40,914 nt of DNA from Thiomonas delicata (GTDB lineage: Bacteria > Pseudomonadota > Gammaproteobacteria > Burkholderiales > Burkholderiaceae_C): positions 171,094 through 212,007 of the forward strand of contig NZ_LT592171.1 in NCBI RefSeq assembly GCF_900088825.1, written 5' to 3'. A model generated the notes under the pieces. It was not told the DNA's origin. It was given only the letters and a program-made list of their open reading frames with translations, and did no database searches. Shown here in pieces: positions 1-9,243 of this stretch. A program made the translations under genes and the position numbers. Numbering within the stretch: position 1 is the stretch's first letter; each line of letters begins with the position of its first letter.

Positions 1-994
1 CCTGGGAGGAAGCCTGCTGCGCCATGGTGTCGGTGAGGCGGGCGTTGTCGGCGTTTTGCTTGATCGAGGCCGTGGCCTGCTCCAGCGTGGCCGAAGTCTC
101 CTCCACCGAGGCGGCCTGCTCGGTCGTCGCCTGCGCCAAGCTCTGTGACGTTGCCGAAATCTGGGTCGAGGCCGAGGACAGGTTGTCCGCCCCGGATCGC
201 ACGGAACCGAGGGCTGCCGTCAGCCGGCGCACCATCTCGCCCAGCGCGCCGAGCAGTTGGCCGGTCTCGTCGCGCGAATTGGCTTGGACCTGGACCGTGA
301 GGTCGCCGTCGGCCACTCGCTGCGCCACCCCCACGGCCTGGCTGAGCGGGACGGTGATCGAACGCGTGATCCAAGTGCCGAACACGAACGCCAGCGCAAG
401 CGCGAACAGGGTTGCCCCGGCCGCCGCGTCCCGGGCTCTGGAATAGGCCGCGTCGGCGTGCTGCGAAGCCAGGCTGAAATGCCCGACAAAGCCCTTGTCC
501 AGTTCGGCCAGGTCGGCCTTGAGGGCGTCCTCGGCGGGCTTGACCTGCTGCTGAAAAATGGTCAGCGCATCGCCGCCGCTGCCCTGTTGCTGCGCGTTGA
601 AACAGACCTCCAGGGCGCTTCTGTACCGGGCCAGGCTGGTCTTGGTCCGATCCAGCAACTGCTGGCTTTGCGCGCTATGCACCATTTGCGCGAGTTGCGC
701 GACGGCCTGCTGGCTGGTGCGTTCGCTCGCCCGGATGCGCTGCTGGATGCTGGATTGCTCGGCTGGATCCTTGCTCAGCAGGATGTCACGGCAATCCGCG
801 GCATTCTGGTTGACGTCGGCCTTGATCTCCCCGACGCGGTGCGCCTCGGGCCAGGCGACCTTGGTGGCTTCGTCCGTGGCCCGTTTCATGGCATTCATGT
901 TCATGATCGCGACCGCCGCCAAAGCAACCAGCAGCATGACGATCAAACCAAAACCTAGGCCCAGGCGCAGGCCGATTCGCATATTCCGCAACAT
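1..994 (-). CDS. Methyl-accepting chemotaxis protein, C-terminal part outside window
   Basis: Membrane chemoreceptor that passes periplasmic signals to the CheA/CheW array. The frame is open from an ATG at 994 to the window edge, giving about 331 residues. Visible are a first membrane helix (about residues 10-33), a periplasmic helical region (about 35-190, resembling a four-helix-bundle sensor), a second membrane helix (about 192-210, FALALAFVFGTWI) and a HAMP domain (about 212-264). The start of the signalling helix follows, with the methylation-type motif TTEQAASVEETSATLEQ. The conserved hairpin tip and the C-terminus lie beyond base 1, so a CheR/CheB pentapeptide cannot be judged. A modest RBS (gaggtg) precedes the start. 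Family is certain; ligand is unknown. Confidence 0.92.
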   Translation of the reverse strand, partial: MLRNMRIGLRLGLGFGLIVMLLVALAAVAIMNMNAMKRATDEATKVAWPEAHRVGEIKADVNQNAADCRDILLSKDPAEQSSIQQRIRASERTSQQAVAQLAQMVHSAQSQQLLDRTKTSLARYRSALEVCFNAQQQGSGGDALTIFQQQVKPAEDALKADLAELDKGFVGHFSLASQHADAAYSRARDAAAGATLFALALAFVFGTWITRSITVPLSQAVGVAQRVADGDLTVQVQANSRDETGQLLGALGEMVRRLTAALGSVRSGADNLSSASTQISATSQSLAQATTEQAASVEETSATLEQATASIKQNADNARLTDTMAQQASSQ

Positions 995-1719
995 AGAGCA
1001 CCTCGCTAATCAGACGATAAAAGCGCCTATGTCTCGGCAACATACACCAAGATCACAACAAATTCGACTAAAGGCGCGAACAGACCGATTAACGTCGCGG
1101 CTGGTGCATTATTGAGGCCGCCGGCGAATTCAAATGAAACAAAACGCTACCGTTTTGCCCGGCAAACGCCTATGCTTGCTTGCAACGACAGAAACCGTCA
1201 CGTCTCGACGGCAAGCGGCCCGTCAAACCCCCGCGCGCATGCCCTGGCCGGCAATGTGACGGAACGGCAGAAAGGCCGAAACGTGCGGCAACGTGCATCA
1301 ATTCGCACTGTTTCACACCCGAAGGTCATGGGAGTCTCAAAAACATGATTGAAAGTCCAGAGACACTGTCGGTTTCAAGCACGCCTTGTTACCTTCGCGA
1401 AGCTCAATCAATTGGAGTCGGCGAGTGTGGAGGAGACGGCGGTTCGACCGGGAGGGATGCAGGCCAGAGGTCCTGAAACCCGGCATAAACACGGCCTGTG
1501 CGCGGCGCGCATCCGTCAGGAATCGCCCTTGCGCGGCCATGGCGCCCGGCATGCATGGGCATCGGGCCTTGGGCTGGCCGATGCAAACCCGCGCGTTGCA
1601 GCGCTTTGTGGCCGATATCTTCGAACGCATCGGGCGAATTCGCGAACCGGCCCGACGGCATTCGAATCGGCATCACCACAGCCCCGCAGAGTTCGAGAAA
1701 GCTCGAGAGGCTTAGGTCT
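995..1719. other. Intergenic stretch without a convincing gene
   Basis: This is the divergent space between the chemoreceptor and the AraC-type regulator. Several frames are open on both strands but none gives a recognisable protein or good codon structure. An in-frame upstream extension of the regulator (from 1498) reads as arginine/proline-rich noise. The part near 1000-1130 is A+T-richer than the surroundings and probably holds the chemoreceptor promoter. I looked for a sigma-28 flagellar promoter there and found no good match. Confidence 0.5.
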
Positions 1720-2556
1720 GTGCAAACGCAATCCACGGAACGAAACGCAGCCGAGTCCGAGTGCCAAACCAGCTATGACCGCTTATCGGCGTTTTTCAGG
1801 GTTTTCGACCTCTCGGTCAGCCTCGACGCAACGACTGCGGCGCCTGACGACGCCAAACTGGTCGTCGGCTTGACGCCCGGAGGGCACGCGTCGCGAATCG
1901 TGTTCTACACGCGCGGCCCCATGGATCCCGAACCCTGGGATGCGGACGTTGTCGCGGCATCGATCAAATTCGGCGGCGCGGCCAATCCGCTCGTGAACGC
2001 CTTGCCGGACCGGGTGGCGATGAGCTTGGGCGATGCGCCGGCGCTACGCGCAATCGCCAATGCCTTTGTTTTCGAAGCAACCGAGGCGCAGTGCGGCCGC
2101 GATGCCGCCCTCGGCCGCCTGGCCGAGTTGATCGTGCTCATGATCCTACGGCAAGCGATTCGAGCCGGAGCCACCGGCGCGGGCCTGCTCGCCGGCCTTG
2201 CCCATCCGGCGTTGTATCGGTCGCTGGCGGCCATCCACAACGACCCGGCGCGCGCCTGGAGAATCGACGATCTGGCCGCGCTCGCCGGCATGTCGCGCAG
2301 CCGGTTCATGGCACTGTTCCGCGAGACGCTGGGAACCACGCCCGGCGTCTATCTGACCGACTGGCGGCTGACCTTGGCGCGGCGGGCCCTGTCGCAAGGC
2401 CGCAGGATCAAGTCGATCGCGGCGCGCGTGGGCTTCGGTAGCGCCGCCGCCCTGTCGCGCGCCTATGCGCGCAAATTCGGCTATGCGCCAAGCCAGGAGC
2501 GCCTGGTGGCCGAGCCTGGCTTGGCGCAGCACATCATCGTGCCGGGCGGGCCGTGA
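1720..2556 (+). CDS. AraC family transcriptional regulator with cupin-type sensor domain
   Basis: DNA-binding regulator of about 278 residues. The N-terminal half (about 15-155) resembles the divergent cupin_6 sensor region of this AraC subgroup, including LGDAPALRAIANAFVFEA and the helix GRLAELIVLMILRQAI. The C-terminal half (about 175-270) has the two helix-turn-helix units: WRIDDLAALAGMSRSRFMALFRE, then IKSIAARVGFGSAAALSRAYARKFG. I chose the GTG at 1720 because agagg lies 9-10 bases upstream and the protein then has the family length; the frame stays open to 1498 without sensible sequence. Such regulators often control a neighbouring reductase or efflux gene, but the adjacent amn and chemoreceptor genes give no clear target. 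Confidence 0.8.
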   Translation: MQTQSTERNAAESECQTSYDRLSAFFRVFDLSVSLDATTAAPDDAKLVVGLTPGGHASRIVFYTRGPMDPEPWDADVVAASIKFGGAANPLVNALPDRVAMSLGDAPALRAIANAFVFEATEAQCGRDAALGRLAELIVLMILRQAIRAGATGAGLLAGLAHPALYRSLAAIHNDPARAWRIDDLAALAGMSRSRFMALFRETLGTTPGVYLTDWRLTLARRALSQGRRIKSIAARVGFGSAAALSRAYARKFGYAPSQERLVAEPGLAQHIIVPGGP

Positions 2557-2560
2557 ACCG

Positions 2561-2583
2561 CCGGGGGCGGCCTTCGCCCCCGG
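2561..2583. terminator. G+C-rich hairpin between convergent genes
   Basis: A perfect 9-bp stem (ccgggggcg / cgcccccgg) with a 5-base loop sits between the stop of the AraC-type regulator (2556) and the stop of amn (2609), which converge. There is no T-run on either side, so it is a weak candidate for bidirectional termination or 3'-end protection. Confidence 0.4.
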
Positions 2584-2608
2584 CCGGTATGCGCAGCACG
2601 CCGGCCGC

Positions 2609-4105
2609 TCACTGGAACGCCACCTCGTCGAAGCTGCGCAGCTTGCGGCTGTGGAGCTGGTCCATGCGCTGCTGGCGCAGGATTTCGAGGGCGCGGATGC
2701 CGATGCGCAGGTGCTGGTCCACCCGCTCGCGGTAGAAGCGGTCGGCCATGCCGGGGAGCTTGATGTCGCCGTGCAGGGGCTTGTCGCTCACGCACAGCAG
2801 GGTGCCGTAGGGCACGCGCAGGCGAAAGCCGTTGGCGGCGATGGTCGCGCTTTCCATGTCGAGCGCGACGGCGCGGCTCTGGCTGAAGCGGCGCTCGGGC
2901 GTGCTCAAGGGGCCGTGGAAGGGCTGCAGCTCCCAGTTGCGGTTGTCGGTGCTGGCCACGGTGCCGGTGCGCATCACGCGCTTGAGTTCGTAGCCCTGCA
3001 GCCGGGTGATCTCGGCCACGGCCTCCTGGATCGCCACCTGCACCTCGGCCAGCGGGGGAATCGGCACCCAGGGCGGCAGGTCTTCGTCCAGCACGTGGTC
3101 TTCGCGCACATAGCCGTGGGCGAGCACGTAGTCGCCCAGCTGCTGGGTGTTGCGCAGCCCGGCGCAGTGGCCGAGCATGAGCCAGGCGTGCGGGCGCAGC
3201 ACGGCGATGTGGTCGGTGATGGTCTTGGCGTTGGCCGGGCCGACGCCGATGTTCACCAGCGTGATGCCGCTCCGGTCGCGCCGCAGCAGGTGGTAGGCCG
3301 GCATCTGCGGCATGCGCGGCGGGGCTTCGCCGAGCGCGTCGAAAGCCTCGGCGGGCTGGCCGACGCGGCGGGTGACGAGGTTGCCGGGCTCGACGAAGGC
3401 GATGTAGTCGTCCTCCATCTCCGCCGGACTGGCCATGCGCTCGCGCGCCAGGCGCGCGAATTCGTCGATGTAGAAGCCGTAGTTGGTGAACAGCACGAAG
3501 TTCTGCACATGCCGGGGGTCGCAGCCGGTGTAGTGGCGCAGCCGGTGCAGGGAGTAGTCGACCCGCGGCGCGGTGAACAGCGCCAGCGGACGCGGCTGGC
3601 CCGGCACGGGCTCGAAGGTGCCGTTGGCGATGCCGTCGTCCATCGCCGAGAGATCGGGCAGGTCGAACAGGGCGCGCAGGCGCGCGCGCTGCTCCAGGCT
3701 GAGCTGGGCGTCGAAAGGCTCGTGGTCGGCGAAGGTGAAGGACAGCGGAATGGGCGTGGCGCTGACACCCACCTCCAGCGGCGCGCCGTGGTTGCGCAGC
3801 AGCAGGGCGAATTGCTCGCGGTAATAGTCGGCGAACAGGTCCGGCCGCGTGAGCGTGGCCTCGAACACCCCCGGGCGCGAGACGAAGCCGTAGCTCAGGC
3901 GCGAGTCCGCATGCGCGCCGCTGCTGGTGCGCACGCGCACGAAGGGGTAGCACGCGCGCACCGGCTGCGCCGGCTCGGCGCCGGCGAGGAAGCCGTGCAG
4001 CGCGTCGTGCAGAAACGCCACGCCCTGGGCGTAGACGGCCTGGACATGGGCCAGCGCGGCATTGGCGTCGGTGTGGCTGCGGGTGATGAGGGGGGTTTCG
4101 GTCAT
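2609..4105 (-). CDS. amn: AMP nucleosidase
   Basis: Cytoplasmic enzyme that hydrolyses AMP to adenine and ribose 5-phosphate, balancing adenylate pools. The 498-residue product is close to the roughly 484 residues of the E. coli enzyme. It has the N-terminal Amn-specific domain (about 1-180: YAQGVAFLHDALHGFL, FRPDLFADYYREQFALLL-like region) and a C-terminal nucleoside-phosphorylase fold (about 290-490: LVNIGVGPANAKTITDHIAVLRPHAWLMLGHC, then VALDMESATIAANGFRLRVPYGTLLCVSDKPLHG). The latter has the conserved DMES segment of the purine-phosphorylase active site. I chose the start MTETPLITR rather than the upstream in-frame ATG at 4189 because homology begins there; the RBS is weak. It stands alone between two convergent or tandem regulators. 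Confidence 0.93.
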   Translation of the reverse strand: MTETPLITRSHTDANAALAHVQAVYAQGVAFLHDALHGFLAGAEPAQPVRACYPFVRVRTSSGAHADSRLSYGFVSRPGVFEATLTRPDLFADYYREQFALLLRNHGAPLEVGVSATPIPLSFTFADHEPFDAQLSLEQRARLRALFDLPDLSAMDDGIANGTFEPVPGQPRPLALFTAPRVDYSLHRLRHYTGCDPRHVQNFVLFTNYGFYIDEFARLARERMASPAEMEDDYIAFVEPGNLVTRRVGQPAEAFDALGEAPPRMPQMPAYHLLRRDRSGITLVNIGVGPANAKTITDHIAVLRPHAWLMLGHCAGLRNTQQLGDYVLAHGYVREDHVLDEDLPPWVPIPPLAEVQVAIQEAVAEITRLQGYELKRVMRTGTVASTDNRNWELQPFHGPLSTPERRFSQSRAVALDMESATIAANGFRLRVPYGTLLCVSDKPLHGDIKLPGMADRFYRERVDQHLRIGIRALEILRQQRMDQLHSRKLRSFDEVAFQ

Positions 4106-4210
4106 GGTGTGCGGATGATGCGCGGGCGCCGCGGCGCCCTGGTGGCACAGGCCCGAGGCCTGAGAACGAAGCCGCGAACGCGGCAACAATTTTGCGCTGC
4201 CGGGCGAACC

Positions 4211-5200
4211 TCAAGCGGATTCGCTCTGCGCCGGCGCGTGCAGCTCGGCTTCCAGCCATTGGACCAGAGCCATGACTTCGGGACGCCTGACGGCGTCGAC
4301 GCGCTGCGCCAGATAGTAGAAACAGCCGCTGCCGCGCATCGGCCCCAGCGGCAGCACCAGGCTGCCGTCGGCCAGCAGATGCTGCACCAGCGTCATCTGC
4401 CCCATGGCCACGCCCATGCCGGCCAGCGCCGCCTGCACCGCCTGGTGGGTGAAGTTCAAGTCCAGCCAGCTCAGCGGCTCGACCGGCGCGTGCTCGATCG
4501 CGGCGAACCAGCCCGGCCAGGACAGTGCTTCGATATGACATGCCTGCAATGGTGAACTGCCGCGCGATCCAACATCGGCGATCAGCGTGGTGCGCTTGAG
4601 ATCCGCCGCAGTGCGCAAGCCGCCGCGCGCCTCTAGTTCAGCGAGCAGGCGCGGGCTGCACACGGGCGCGATGCGCTCCTCGAACAACACCCGGGCGCCG
4701 GGCGCGCGCGCCAGCGGGTTGTCGGGGTGAGGCAAACGAATCGCCACGTCTTGGCCCGACGCATCCAGGTCGGCCAAGCGGTCCGAGGCCTCGACCGCGA
4801 TATCCACCTCGGGATGCGCGGCCTGGAACAAGGGCAGCCGCGGCATCAGCCACAAACTGGCGAAGGAGGCGAAGGTGGTGATGCGCACGCGCGGGCGCTG
4901 GGTGCTTTGACGCAGGTCGTCCACCGCGCCGTCCAGCGCGGCCAGCGCCGGGCGCAGCGCCGCCGCCAATCGCTCGCCAGCCTCGGCGAGCCGGATGCGC
5001 GGGCCGTCGCGCAGGAACAGCGCCACGCCGACCTCGGCCTCCAGCGTCTGGATCTGCCGGCTCAGCGCGGACTGGGTGACGAACAGTTCGCGCGCCGCGG
5101 CGGTGAAACTGCCCAGGCGCGCGGCGGCCTCGAACGCGCGCAGATTGCCGGCGTCGATGCGGCGCGGGAAACCTCTCGGCGGCGAACTGGCGGTTGACAT
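4211..5200 (-). CDS. LysR family transcriptional regulator (GcvA-like)
   Basis: Regulator of 329 residues. The N-terminal winged helix-turn-helix (about residues 18-77) reads NLRAFEAAARLGSFTAAARELFVTQSALSRQIQTLEAEVG. The LysR substrate-binding domain follows (about 105-315: VRITTFASFASLWLMPRLPLFQAAHPEVDI and VAIRLPHPDNPLA). The segment order and the SLWLMPRLPLF motif are those of the GcvA-like subgroup. I chose the ATG at 5200 because gagaggag lies just upstream; the frame is open further but into a G-rich intergenic repeat. It is divergent from the DUF2917 gene at 5491, which is its most likely neighbouring target by the usual LysR arrangement, but no operator was identified. Confidence 0.88.
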   Translation of the reverse strand: MSTASSPPRGFPRRIDAGNLRAFEAAARLGSFTAAARELFVTQSALSRQIQTLEAEVGVALFLRDGPRIRLAEAGERLAAALRPALAALDGAVDDLRQSTQRPRVRITTFASFASLWLMPRLPLFQAAHPEVDIAVEASDRLADLDASGQDVAIRLPHPDNPLARAPGARVLFEERIAPVCSPRLLAELEARGGLRTAADLKRTTLIADVGSRGSSPLQACHIEALSWPGWFAAIEHAPVEPLSWLDLNFTHQAVQAALAGMGVAMGQMTLVQHLLADGSLVLPLGPMRGSGCFYYLAQRVDAVRRPEVMALVQWLEAELHAPAQSESA

Positions 5201-5243
5201 GGCGTGCTCCTCTCGACGTTTCCCAACTCGTGATCGTGCGAAT

Positions 5244-5312
5244 CTCTCCCCACCCCAACCCTCCCCGTGCATGGGAAGGGGGTCGGCACCTCCCCCACCA
5301 GTGGGCGAGGCT
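5244..5312. repeat. Possible intergenic repeat of the G/C-run type
   Basis: Between the divergent LysR and DUF2917 genes lies a stretch of C-runs and G-runs with imperfect dyad symmetry (ccctccccgtgcatgggaag, then tcccccaccagtgggcgagg). It resembles small intergenic repeats common in proteobacteria. Only one copy is present in this window, so repetition cannot be shown here. Confidence 0.25.
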
Positions 5313-5490
5313 GGCACGCTGCCCCTGGGGACGGCCAGAAGCATGCAACAAACGCATGATAAGGATACGAAAAGACCGCTATCCGGAAAGGCCGAGCATG
5401 CCTACGATTTCCAGCATCGTTATCGGGTGATCGATGTCACCGCCCGACACCAAGGCCGTCGATTGGCGTATCGGCACGAAGGAGAGAATC

Positions 5491-5934
5491 ATGCGTGAAT
5501 GGAATGCAACACCGCTGCGGTTGCGGCGCGAATGGATCGCCTTGCAGGCTGGCGACTCCATGCTCCTGCGCGGCGCGCGCGGCCTGCGTGTGGAGGCCAC
5601 GCCGTCGCCCTTCCCGGCCGAGCCGGCCCCGTTGCTGTGGCTGACCGAGGAGGGCGCGCTGGACGACGTGTTTCTGCGCCCGGGCGACAGCCACGTGCTG
5701 CGCGGCAATGGCCGCGTGGTGGCCACCGCCTGGGGGCCGATCAGCGTGCGCGTCGTCAAAGCCGCCGTGCGCGGCATGGCGTATCCGACTCCACCGGCAA
5801 TCGCCGCCGGCGGGCCGGGGGCGATTGCGCTCCCGGCGCCGCGACCCGACGGACGACCTGCAATGCAAGCTGAAACGCGCGGCGGCCCCTGCCTCGCCGC
5901 GCCGCGGTTGCCGCCGGCCTGCTGCGGTGCCTGA
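5491..5934 (+). CDS. DUF2917 domain protein
   Basis: Small protein of 147 residues of unknown function. The region of about residues 10-85 matches the DUF2917 pattern known from Burkholderiales: a hydrophobic strand (LRREWIALQAGDSMLLRGARGLRV), then LLWLTEEGALDDVFLRPGDSHVL, then GRVVATAWGPISVRVV. This is a short cupin-like all-beta module. The C-terminal third is low-complexity and rich in Pro/Ala/Gly. The ATG at 5491 has a strong RBS (gaaggagag), which decides the start over the upstream in-frame ATG at 5434. It is divergent from the LysR gene, a pairing in which the regulator often controls its neighbour. Confidence 0.7.
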   Translation: MREWNATPLRLRREWIALQAGDSMLLRGARGLRVEATPSPFPAEPAPLLWLTEEGALDDVFLRPGDSHVLRGNGRVVATAWGPISVRVVKAAVRGMAYPTPPAIAAGGPGAIALPAPRPDGRPAMQAETRGGPCLAAPRLPPACCGA

Positions 5935-5954
5935 ACACTCCAGGCGGCAGGCAG

Positions 5955-6788
5955 TCAGCGGCCGCCGAGATCGCGCAGCAGATCGAGCGTGGGGGCCGCC
6001 TGGTTCAGGGTGTAGACATGCAAGCCCGGCGCGCCGCCGGCGAGGAGCTGGTCGCACAGGTCGGCCACCACCTCGCGGCCGAAGGCCAGGATGCTGGCGC
6101 GGTCGTCGCCGAAACTCTGCAGGCGCAGGCGGATCCAGCGCGGCACCTCGGCGCCGCACACCTCGGAGAAGCGAAGCAACTGACTGGCGTTGGTGATGGG
6201 CATGATGCCGGGCACGACGGGCGCGTCCACGCCGATGGCGGCGGCTTCGTCGACGAAGCGGAAATAGGCGTCGCTGTTGAAAAAGTACTGCGTGATGGCC
6301 GAGTTTGCACCGGCGCGCATTTTCTCGGCGAAATGGCGCAGGTCGTCCTGCGGCGTGCGCGCCTGCGGGTGGGTTTCGGGATAGGCCGCCACCTCGATGT
6401 GGAACCAGTCGCCGGTTTCGGCGCGAATGAACGCCACCAGGTCGCGCGCGTGGTGGAACTCGCCGCCGATGCCGTAGCCCGAAGGCAGGTCGCCGCGCAG
6501 CGCGACGATGCGGCGGATGCCCTCGGCGCGGTAGCGCCGCAGCAGGTTGCGGATGCTGTCCGCACTCGCGCCGATGCACGAAAGATGCGGTGCGGCGGCC
6601 ACCCCCTCCTCGGCGATTTCCTTCACCGTGTGCAGGGTGCCGTCCTGGGTGGAGCCGCCGGCGCCGAAGGTCACCGAGCAGAATTGCGGGCGGTGCGCGT
6701 AGAGCTGCTGGCGCGCGGCGCGCAGCTTCACGGCGCCCTCGGGCGTCTTGGGCGGGAAGAACTCGAAGCTGAGGTTGGGAATGTCCAT
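5955..6788 (-). CDS. metF: 5,10-methylenetetrahydrofolate reductase
   Basis: FAD enzyme reducing 5,10-methylene-THF to 5-methyl-THF, the methyl donor for methionine synthesis. The 277-residue protein begins with the typical LSFEFFPPKTPEG (about 5-17) and has the family segments SVTFGAGGSTQDGT (about 39-52), IVALRGDLPSGYG (about 93-105), ITQYFFNSDAYFRFVD and PVVPGIMPITNASQLLRFSE. Those segments form the TIM barrel with its FAD and folate contacts. It lies 130 bases downstream of ahcY on the same strand. The two therefore probably share a transcript whose leader carries the SAH riboswitch, although strong hairpins sit between them. Confidence 0.96.
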   Translation of the reverse strand: MDIPNLSFEFFPPKTPEGAVKLRAARQQLYAHRPQFCSVTFGAGGSTQDGTLHTVKEIAEEGVAAAPHLSCIGASADSIRNLLRRYRAEGIRRIVALRGDLPSGYGIGGEFHHARDLVAFIRAETGDWFHIEVAAYPETHPQARTPQDDLRHFAEKMRAGANSAITQYFFNSDAYFRFVDEAAAIGVDAPVVPGIMPITNASQLLRFSEVCGAEVPRWIRLRLQSFGDDRASILAFGREVVADLCDQLLAGGAPGLHVYTLNQAAPTLDLLRDLGGR

Positions 6789-6809
6789 ACCGGCATAGAT
6801 CTCGGGAGC

Positions 6810-6902
6810 GGCCGGGCAAGGACCCGGCCGGGGAAAGCCGCTGCGGGCGGCGGCACGGCCAGCGAAGCTCGGCGAAGCGCGAACCCGGCGCCGGGTTCGC
6901 GC
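6810..6902 (-). other. Two strong hairpins between ahcY and metF
   Basis: Two inverted repeats lie between the ahcY stop (6919) and the metF start (6788). Bases 6877-6902 form a perfect 26-bp palindrome with 13-base half gcgcgaacccggc. Bases 6810-6816 and 6823-6829 form a 7-bp stem (ggccggg / cccggcc) with a 6-base loop. Neither has a T-run, so they may be processing or mRNA-stability elements, or a partial terminator setting the metF:ahcY ratio. Confidence 0.5.
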
Positions 6903-6918
6903 GCCAGCCCGCCGGGGT

Positions 6919-8337
<1,419 letters not shown>

Positions 8338-8454
8338 TCGGTTCTCCATGAAACGGCGGCCGGGTCGGATGCACACCGCATCCCGCGCCCGGCACGGGTT
8401 GGGTGAGCGCCGTTGAAAGAAAACACGAACGACCAGAAAGGTCGGCGGTTTGCG

Positions 8455-8515
8455 ATCAGGTCCCTGAGCCTGGCGACGGACAAACCGTGCGTTGCAACGC
8501 TCCTCAGGGAGTGGG
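8455..8515 (-). promoter_or_regulatory. SAH riboswitch in the ahcY leader
   Basis: Reading the minus strand, the leader has the conserved SAH-aptamer core: tccctgaggagcgttgcaac, then a variable hairpin, then gccaggctcaggga. The outer P1 helix is a perfect 8-bp pairing of tccctgag (8510-8503) with ctcaggga (8468-8461). The gaggagcg(t/c)tgcaac and ccaggctc boxes are the family signature. SAH riboswitches of this class are known upstream of ahcY in beta- and gammaproteobacteria and switch the gene on when SAH rises. About 120 bases separate it from the start codon. That interval holds a small hairpin (cgacc/ggtcg) followed by a T-rich run, a possible expression platform. Confidence 0.9.
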
Positions 8516-8536
8516 CGATTCTAAATGCTTCGGGCC

Positions 8537-9181
8537 TCAGTTGCGCGCGGCCAGCGCCAGTCGCAGACCAAGGCCCACGAACACCAGCCCCGTCGCGCGG
8601 CGCAACCAAGCCCCCAGCGCCTGCGCGCGCCCGAGGCGGGCACCCGTGCGCGCCGCCAACCAGGCGACGCCGAGATTGAACAGCGTGCCGTTGATGTCAA
8701 ACACCACGCCCAGCAGCAGGAAAGCCCAGCCTTGCGCGCCACCCGTGCTGTCGACGAACTGCGGCAGGAAGGCGAGAAAGAACAGGACGATCTTGGGGTT
8801 CAACACATTGGTCAGCATGCCCTGCAGGAATATGGCGCGCAAGGTCTGCTCGGGCGCCCGCGCGGCGCCTTCCACAACGGGGGCAGCGCCGGCACGACGC
8901 GCCAGCAGCAAGCCTGCGCCCAGCCACACCAGATAGGCCGCGCCCAGCCACTTGACCACCGCGAACGCCGTCGCGGACGCCGCGATCAACGCCGACAATC
9001 CCGCCGCGGCGGCCGTCACATGCACCAGGCAGCCCGCCCCCACGCCGAGCGCCGCGACCGCCCCGGCACGCGCCCCGCGCGCGGCGCTGCGCGACACGAT
9101 GAACAGCATGTCCGCCCCCGGCGTGAGATTGAGCAGCAGACCGGCGAGCAGGAACAGCGCGAAGTGATGGATGCCGAGCAT
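8537..9181 (-). CDS. LysE/RhtB family amino-acid exporter
   Basis: Inner-membrane transporter of 214 residues with about six hydrophobic segments. The N-terminal signature LLLNLTPGADMLFIVSRSAARGARAG (about 15-40) is typical of LysE/RhtB proteins, as is the central QGMLTNVLNPKIVLFFLAFLPQFV (about 115-138). The usual job is export of amino acids such as homoserine, threonine or lysine, but the substrate cannot be told from sequence. It ends 22 bases before the 5' boundary of the SAH riboswitch and reads in the same direction as ahcY, so read-through is possible. A diverged copy of its first codons occurs at 10331-10360. Confidence 0.9.
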   Translation of the reverse strand: MLGIHHFALFLLAGLLLNLTPGADMLFIVSRSAARGARAGAVAALGVGAGCLVHVTAAAAGLSALIAASATAFAVVKWLGAAYLVWLGAGLLLARRAGAAPVVEGAARAPEQTLRAIFLQGMLTNVLNPKIVLFFLAFLPQFVDSTGGAQGWAFLLLGVVFDINGTLFNLGVAWLAARTGARLGRAQALGAWLRRATGLVFVGLGLRLALAARN

Positions 9182-9243
9182 GGGAAGTGGGCAGCAGGTG
9201 GACGTGCGGTCAGACCGATTTCGCTTCTGACTTCAACGGTCGG

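Noticed and set aside
995-1120. Sigma-28 flagellar promoter for the chemoreceptor
   Set aside because: A gccgaga word occurs on the minus strand but there is no TAAAG-like box at the required distance.
1498-1719. N-terminal extension of the AraC-type regulator
   Set aside because: No similarity to the sensor domain and no RBS; the GTG at 1720 has a good RBS and gives normal length.
2465-4555. Long plus-strand open frame of about 696 codons across amn and the end of the LysR gene
   Set aside because: It overlaps two well-supported minus-strand genes and has the composition of an antisense shadow.
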